Assembly (NCBI RefSeq): GCF_000764305.2
Contig: NW_025932901.1
Span: 125,022-189,021, forward strand
Reading direction: 5' to 3'
Source of the DNA: Hyalella azteca
Lineage: Eukaryota > Arthropoda > Malacostraca > Amphipoda > Hyalellidae
DNA length: 64,000 nt
The position numbers were made by a program, and so were the translations under genes. The notes under the pieces were generated by a model. That model was not told where the DNA came from. It ran no database searches and saw nothing but the letters and a program-made list of their open reading frames with translations. Below are positions 56,613 through 64,000 of the stretch, one piece after another. Numbering within the stretch: position 1 is the stretch's first letter; every line of letters starts with the position of its first letter.

Positions 56613-59600
56613 TGCCAGTGGCAGTGCCACGAAAACCGGAATACGCCATTCATAATACGGCAGTCCGCTGAAGGTTCAACCTTAAAAGATCTAGCTCTAA
56701 CGCATATCGACTCGGGGATGTCACGCAAAACTTTTCAGCTAAAGGCTGCAATCCTTCCGGGTCTCATTTTTCCCGGAAAGTGTCTTTTTATCTTTGTGAA
56801 TTTCTAAACGATGTTCTGTTGTCGCATCACTAACATTCAGTGAACAAAAACTAAACTATGTAGAATTCTCGCAATGCCAGCGTGACTGCATGTAGGAATA
56901 AATGTCCCACTTATGCACAAAATGTTCATTTTTGACATTTAAATATCTAAAGGCCATGAGTAGAAACCGAATTAAAATTTAAATTCTACGCTCCATCATT
57001 AGATAAAAATGAACATTTTCATGTCTCAACTTCAGTGTAAGCTGGAGCCATTTTGAAATCGCGTTGCCTGAAGTGCATTTTAGGAACATTATCTCAGGTA
57101 AATATAATTTTTTTATTCACAAAGGATTTCTTGTGCTGAGAAAGAGGGTTGATCCAATGGTTTTCAATTGAATAACAATTAATTAGCAGCTGACGAACTT
57201 GAGCATTATATCGCAGATAACATGGCTTGTAATCACGAGTGTAGGTAGTAGGTAATAAATATTTCATTTCAGAAACATTTATACGCTAATTAGAATTTTT
57301 CCCCCATCTTGCCGTGCAACCTATCATAAATTTCACTGGACTAGAGTACAGTTTGTAATTGTAAAATTAGTGGACAATTCTTTGTAGGTAATAAGATGAG
57401 CTCGGGACTTGTGCAATATTTCGATGGTTGTTTAGGCTATCCTAAAAATCGTGTTTTTCATGCAAAATATTTACAGAATTTCTTTTTTCCAGGTACGTGA
57501 TAATCATTGCGATGAACTTGTTACAGAAATAAGTTGGGGAATACCAATCTCACTTTAGAATTTAACGATTCGTCACAACGTGGCATAAACTGAGGTGTGC
57601 AAAATTAGAAAATCAAATTTCTCTGCCGCTATTATATTATTTCACCAAGCAATTTGAGCTGCTCCTGAAATTTATGGAAAAACTAATCAAATTTATCATC
57701 ATGACTTCAGGCCACAAGTGTCGATCATTATTTTGATCTAAATAAAGTAAATAGTGTCACTATGTCTGCGGTGTTGAAGGTAGTGTTATGGCTTCCAGTT
57801 CGCGGCTGTCAGACTAATTAATTTCGAGTGATGGATTAGGTAACAATTACGGTCGCGCCGCCACGTGAGAATCCAGCCTCTCTGGAGGGTTAAAGTTTTA
57901 CATTTTTAGGAACTGAATTGAATTGAATTTAATTTTTTTCTTGTAATCCGGCAAATACGTTGAAGTATGAATTCAGTTACAAAACAACAAGATTTGTATG
58001 AATAATGTAGTAACTAAATAGGAGTATAAAGCATCAATTTTTAAACGAGAGCATTCTTGCAAACTTCAATGGACGCATGAGAGATTTATCCCTACAAAAT
58101 GACACGAAGGTTTTGATAGTATCCTATTTATTTGAAGCGTTAGATTGAATTTAAGTTATCCGAAGGCATTGATTGTGTTCTATTCATTTGAATGCATTAT
58201 TTACTGTATACGATATTGAAGGATTTATGTTATCCGTATAGAATTGAAACATCAGTGTTATGATATAACAACAATAACGATATTTTCGGAATGTTGTCCG
58301 AATGTGATTTTTTGTAAGATTCAAATAGAAGCAGATTAAATACATTTGATTAAATCCGAAGATATCATCGGGAAAAGAATATTTTATATATTGTTCATGG
58401 AAAATAGATGTTTTTCAATGGTTTTCACTAGTATTTGATCTTATTACAGGTTATTGGACAGACCAAGTTATATCCGCTCACTTGCAAGATAGTTATTTTT
58501 GTTGCTGTTTGGTTATTTTATTGCTTTCATGACTACTAAAGCCAGTATGTTAAGATGGTGTTTGGAAGCATTCATATTTATGTGCTGTAATTTGGGAGTG
58601 AATAATTTTGTTCCGTAGCGTTCAAAAGTATTTGATTTCAAGCAATAGCATTCTAAATTTTTTGCAGGTTTTTTCGGGCTCCAATATTATAGCAGCTTCA
58701 TTTAAACGCTACATTTAGTTTTGAAAGGAAAGCGTGCCCCAACATATTTTACAGTTCTTATCTGCTCGAAATTTGTAATAAATAATTTCTATGCTCCTTG
58801 TCCCATCTATTCAGAACTTAATTTGTGGCTTTTTGGTCTAAATTGGGCTTTTTCTACCATTCTTCCAAGCATTACGGAAATTACTGGGTTGAATTGATTA
58901 ATTTCCGTTTGGCGAAGTTGAATAGTTGCTAAGGCCTCATTTTGATGGGGTCAGTTTTGCCATATTGATCAAGGCTTGAGACGAGGGCCTCACCAAGGGG
59001 ATCGAAACCTGGTGACCTGCCTTGTTTGATGTTCTATTATAATAAAAAATGAGAAAATATCTCTGAGTATTTGTTGATATCGGTTCCCAATATATTAACG
59101 TACTTCCTTGAAATGGGAATGTACGCGTATTCAAGTATACCCATTCGAGAGAATACATTGGCATGTAGAAATTAAAGATGATGCCATGGCAGAAAGATAG
59201 TCAAGGTAATGAGATGGCGTGAGATCGGGCCTACCAGTGACGAGGCAGGATTATGGCAGAAATGAACTAATTGAAAATATCGACGCCGCTTTGATCCTCT
59301 GGTCCGATATTATTGACACTCTCATCCCACGAGATCTTGGCAGCTTTCATGTCACGACCTCATGATTGATGTTGGTTCGGTCGATTTTCGGTCCTAAAAT
59401 TTAACTAGCTGAGCAAACGTTTCGGATTCTAAATTAAAAAACTATGAATTTTTTTCTTGATTCTAGGTTATAACTACGCATGGGGCATGAAACAGATAAA
59501 ATAACGCTAAAATTTAACGGAAATAAATATTGTGCGCTATTCTTAATCCTTCAGAGTATTAAGAGTAAGTGTAAGTATTAATTAGGTATAGTGGGTTTTA

Positions 59601-62600
59601 AAAGAACATTTATGATCATGATACTACTACCGTAGGTTGCTCTCCTAATGAAAATTTCTTAAAAATTAGACATTAGCTATGATTAAACATGAATAGCATA
59701 ACTGTAGAAATAATATTCTATTCTGTAAGCTGAAATTCTTACCAAAATTGTCCTGTACGTATTGCGTATTATTCTTTGCCAGCTCCCTCCGTCCTTTTCT
59801 TTCTTGTATCCACAATCACTAATTTTTAATTGTCAAGAAATGGCCCCAGACCCACGTACTCGATAATGATACTGAAATAGAATAATGAAATAACTGTATA
59901 AATAATTAGTAAATGATATTATATATTCTTCATAAAACTGGGACCTTTCAAGCAAATTAAATGCTATTACAATAGTTTTAACACATCAACCTGAATGAAG
60001 ACACATTAGTTCACAACGGTTCAATGATATTAACCTGAATGTAATTTATAAATGATTAAAATAGAAATGCGCTAGATTTGTGAAAATATTTTGATTTTGT
60101 GCGGATTAGAACGATATTATTTAGGTGAACAACTGGACTATAGCTTTAAGATTCATCGAAACGCTATATAATCTTCAACAGCATTAATTAGAAAGTTTCG
60201 ATTGCAGTTGATAAAATTTCTGAAGTTTACAGTAAATAATCACGGATTTATAGCAGTCTTTTCAAAACATCAAAACTTTAAGATGGCGCGGCTACTCGGG
60301 AAACTTATGGCGTGAGGGACCAAGAAAGTTGACGAGTGAAGTGATACAAGGGAGACTCGGTCATTGGAAGTTTTAATGACACATGTTACGCCAGGCAGCC
60401 AAACTAATCTGATGTTGCGCGACAACCCGATAATGAGCTTCTAAAAGTTCGGTCAGTATGTGACGATGAGCGCTGCAACTTTGTTATTATTAACTTTAGA
60501 TATTGATAAACTAGTTTTCTTACACTATTCACCATAAATCGCTAAAAAAGGAATAAAATGGCCCAACTAGCTACCCTACTTTTCACTATCCATGGTTTAT
60601 ACCCAAGTCAGAACTTTTCGTGTATAAATGGACATTCCTTTTATAAATTTGCATGAGCTAAATTATGTTGGTTGCCATAAACCCATCACCGCAAGTTTGC
60701 ATCACTTAGTTATAGTCATTATTTCACGAACATTAATTAAAAACTGGTAAGATTATATATTTTATAATAATTCTAAAAAATTCTCTTCGATCTTAAATAA
60801 TTTTTATGGAGTAATTTTTTTGAATAAAAAATAATATGTTTAACGTTGTGTATCTCGCTCGGCTGTCATAATAGTGGATGTATTACGTTTTCAAAACTGA
60901 AAAAGGGAAAAAAAGAACTTGGGCAAACTTTAATGCATGAGAACATTTGGCGAAATAGCTCAATCATCATCAGCTCTGTTAAAAAACCACATGAATAATA
61001 AAATTTTTGCTCTTTTGTATATATGCATTATTCACAAAATAATTATTGCATATGGAGCTGACTAACCAATAGAGAAATTGGAACGAATGAATGCAAAATG
61101 CATACATTTCTTTACAGAATTTCTTGGTATAATTGCGATCGTAATCACCGACTGGTAATCCGCTTACCCATCCACCTCATTCTGTTTTAGCCTATCAAAG
61201 CCGAACTGTACAATGTTACAGCAGCTGACAGGGAATTAAATTTAAGCTTTGACCTCTTTCACATCTGACTTTCAATTATTAGCAGATAAAATTGGCGCAT
61301 TTATGTAAATTTAGAGAATTGTTACCTGCAAGATCTTATTTCACCTACAATAATTTTTTTATTTGGCAAAAATTATGTTAAAAAGTGTTGGATGATTCAC
61401 TGAACCGTCTCAAAGAAATGATGCTGAGTTTTACATGCAATATTTTTTATTTGAAAATTTCATTCATCCTTTAGGCTTTGAGTATTTCAAAGTTTCCAAC
61501 TGTTGATAAATAACAATATAAAAATATAGAATGATTTGCAATCAGAAGTTTTGTGGACACTCGCTCATGATCTTTGTGATAAAATATTATATGGAGCCAT
61601 TGTTGCGGAAAAGCGGCACAGTACGTTACCTAGATAGCTATTACAACTTCAACGAATTGGTAAACGACTTGGTATAAAAAAGGAAATAATTGATAGACTA
61701 CATGATTCCTGCATTCACCTCCATAGTCACTGATAGTTGACTTCATTCGAACGCTGAAGACAAGAGAAGAACGTTCGTTGACAGGGTTTGTTCCTGGCAA
61801 CTGGAGAAAAATGGGGCATGATGCCAAACCTCCAGAGACTGTTGCCAACCGCCAGACTGTGCGAAAGCTGAAGGATTGTTGCCCACTGTCGGCATCACAA
61901 TGGCCAAGGCCTGCACCTCAGCTCAGGCAGTAGGAGATGGAAAAATGCTAGGAACAGGCTTTATGTAAACTACGAGTATTGCGCTGGAGGAAAAGAATGG
62001 AGACCGGAAATTCGTAGAATCACAGACTGCTCAGCCTTAACCAGTCCAAAATTTTCGCCTTCCCCTGGGGCAGTCGTATACGTACTACGGCGTTCAACTG
62101 GGCTGGTGCTCCCGACTAAGTTCGCTGAACTTGCAAGCAGTTCTCGACAATTTCAGGCATGACTGCAAGCAAGAGCTATGCATATTTTATTCCACGATTT
62201 TTACGTCCAGCGACAAAACTACAACATGAATTAAAATTAATGAAAGAGATGAAAAATTATAAAATAAATATATAACGTAAAATTAGCAACGGATAAACAA
62301 ATGACATGTCAATTAAATGAACATAAAAGCATGCTCATTATATTTACAAGAGCAGTGGATAAATCAAGTTGAGAAACAACATTTTAATTAATGTAAACTA
62401 AAATCATATTCAAATTCTAACAAGCTAAAGTGAAAAAGAGCGAGATTCAAAACTGGAGGGGCTCGGAAGCTAATAGCAATAAATTATATCATTAAAATTG
62501 TTCAAATTCTCTCGATTTATAAACAAAATGACTGTTTCGCTTGGTGGGATCAGGAACGTCGTTTCATGGAAGCGTTCTTCATGTGAAGGATTCTGACTCC

Positions 62601-64000
62601 TAACATGGGATCGAAATAATTTGTGGCATCATTAAGTTTTGATATTGTTTGCTATCGTAACATACCTTTACTATGAAGAAACTACGTCGTGTCATGAGTG
62701 CGATGATTTCTCTCAAATAACTAGGACATCTGTTTGAAAAAATTAGTCAAGGACTCGATCGCCATAATAAACAGCGTTGATATTAATGAATTCTAAATGA
62801 ACAATAAGTAAAATAACTTCATGAAGCTCCGAACACTCGTGCTTTATGCAGCCCTTACGTGATGTATCATTTCATATTGAAATTAATCTTGCTGGTATGA
62901 TTAAATTAAGCTATATTGAAAAGCATGAACCCTTAAAATATTGTAACCTTTAAGATGCTGACATTAAAACATGGTTGGGTTGGCGATGAAAAATAATCAA
63001 ATAAACTTCGCTTCATGTGAAACACATGTATGTATTGTATATCATCCTCTGTTATTGAGTTGTTACTAAATTAAGTGCGAATGACTCGGAGATATTGGCT
63101 CGGCGTTCACAACATGAAGTATTGTTAATGTATTCAAATTGGAGAGGAGTTCTTTCAAGTGAACTTGAAGAAATTTTGAGTAGTGAAACTCCCTTTTATC
63201 TTATTTCACTAAATATCGAGTTTTATACAGGCATTTATCTCACTTCTGCAAATTATTTTTCTTCAGCGTAACGACGCATTGCTCATCGTCAATCCCGTTT
63301 GTACTTGAGTTGCCGTTGCCCGGATAAAAATGATATGTCAGAAAAAGAATCGAATAGCGGTTCATCAAATAACGCTTGAAATATTAAGAAATTTTCTCGG
63401 GTCCTATCAGCACCATAACTTGGTTACCGAGGTGTGACAATTTGAAGTCAACAACAAGTGATAATTCATTAGTCGCTGACTAATGTTTCAGTCACTATAT
63501 AGTCATGCATTGATGTTCAAAAAGTTATTTTTATTTAGAAATTATTAATTTAGATGCTAGATTCGCAGTTTATTTGTGACATATTTGTGAAGTACTATCT
63601 TTAGTGTATTTGTTGTTGAGTGAACAACTGTTGAGTGTATTTGAAACAAAAGTTATAATATAAGGAACTATGTAGGACACACGGTTTTTCATCCTGTCCT
63701 ACTCTTTTTCTACCTTTTTTTTATAGATTATTGCAATTGATACAATACTTGGGTTTTCGAAAGAAGAAGAGCATGAAGATTGAGCAGAATTTGTTAGTAT
63801 TGAACCTCCAATAGAAACAGCAATAGCCGAAATAGACTGCAATTAAGATAGCTCAAATGACGCAGCTACTTGCAATTCCGATCATCTACCGAGGAGGATT
63901 ATTCAATCAAAAGTAATAACCAAGAAATGTGGAGACAATCAACATCGACAGTGAACTATGGTCGACATGGCGATCGATAATATACTTGAGGAAAGCCCGT
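56613..64000. other. 7.4 kb with no recognisable gene
   Basis: AT-rich throughout with few frames above 60 codons. The frames at 58937-59164 and 61630-61848 (both minus) match nothing I know; the second lies in a slightly GC-richer patch (61.78-62.17 kb) that may be an old exon or transposon. No tandem repeats of note. Confidence 0.4.

Overview
The window is AT-rich eukaryotic DNA, most likely from an arthropod and perhaps a crustacean. The evidence is one clear arthropod-type dopamine receptor exon, spliceosomal introns with GT/AG boundaries, Penelope-like and BEL/Pao retroelement debris, and many minisatellites. Nothing looks prokaryotic: there are no operons or ribosome binding sites. Species cannot be named from the sequence alone.

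Layout. 1-5.1 kb (minus strand) carries the only clearly intact gene part, a 1.26 kb coding exon of a Dop1R2/DAMB-type dopamine receptor. It ends at a splice donor, and its last exon was not found. A small coding-like exon of an unidentified gene lies at 0.26-0.44 kb. 5.1-37 kb is mostly non-coding. It holds a series of unrelated tandem repeats (units 22-41 bp), three copies of a short interspersed element with terminal inverted repeats, the GIY-YIG end of a Penelope-like element at 14.3-15.0 kb, a long perfect hairpin at 29.1 kb and a few weak exon candidates. 37.15-40.07 kb is a decayed Penelope-like element whose 3' part carries a hammerhead-like fold. A deletion derivative of the same element sits at 56.0-56.6 kb.

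43-55 kb is the most unusual part, a mosaic of gene and transposon fragments. On the minus strand, exons of a kinesin motor gene (motor C-terminal half, neck and coiled coil, then an exon with two C2H2-like fingers) occur in at least two partial tandem copies, with extra fragments. BEL/Pao pieces (integrase at 46.1-46.6 kb, gag/protease at 48.8-49.7 kb) lie among them on the plus strand. A nested inverted-repeat transposon is at 50.0-50.8 kb. A small insert at 51.0-51.2 kb joins a kinesin exon fragment to a helicase fragment between 30-bp inverted repeats. A decayed PIF1-like helicase, possibly with a GIY-YIG tail, lies at 53.3-55.2 kb. 56.6-64 kb shows no recognisable genes.

Apart from the receptor exon, nearly all recognisable coding matter is broken. 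The genes do not form a pathway. The interest lies in repeat architecture, the kinesin/zinc-finger exon array and the signs of fragment capture.
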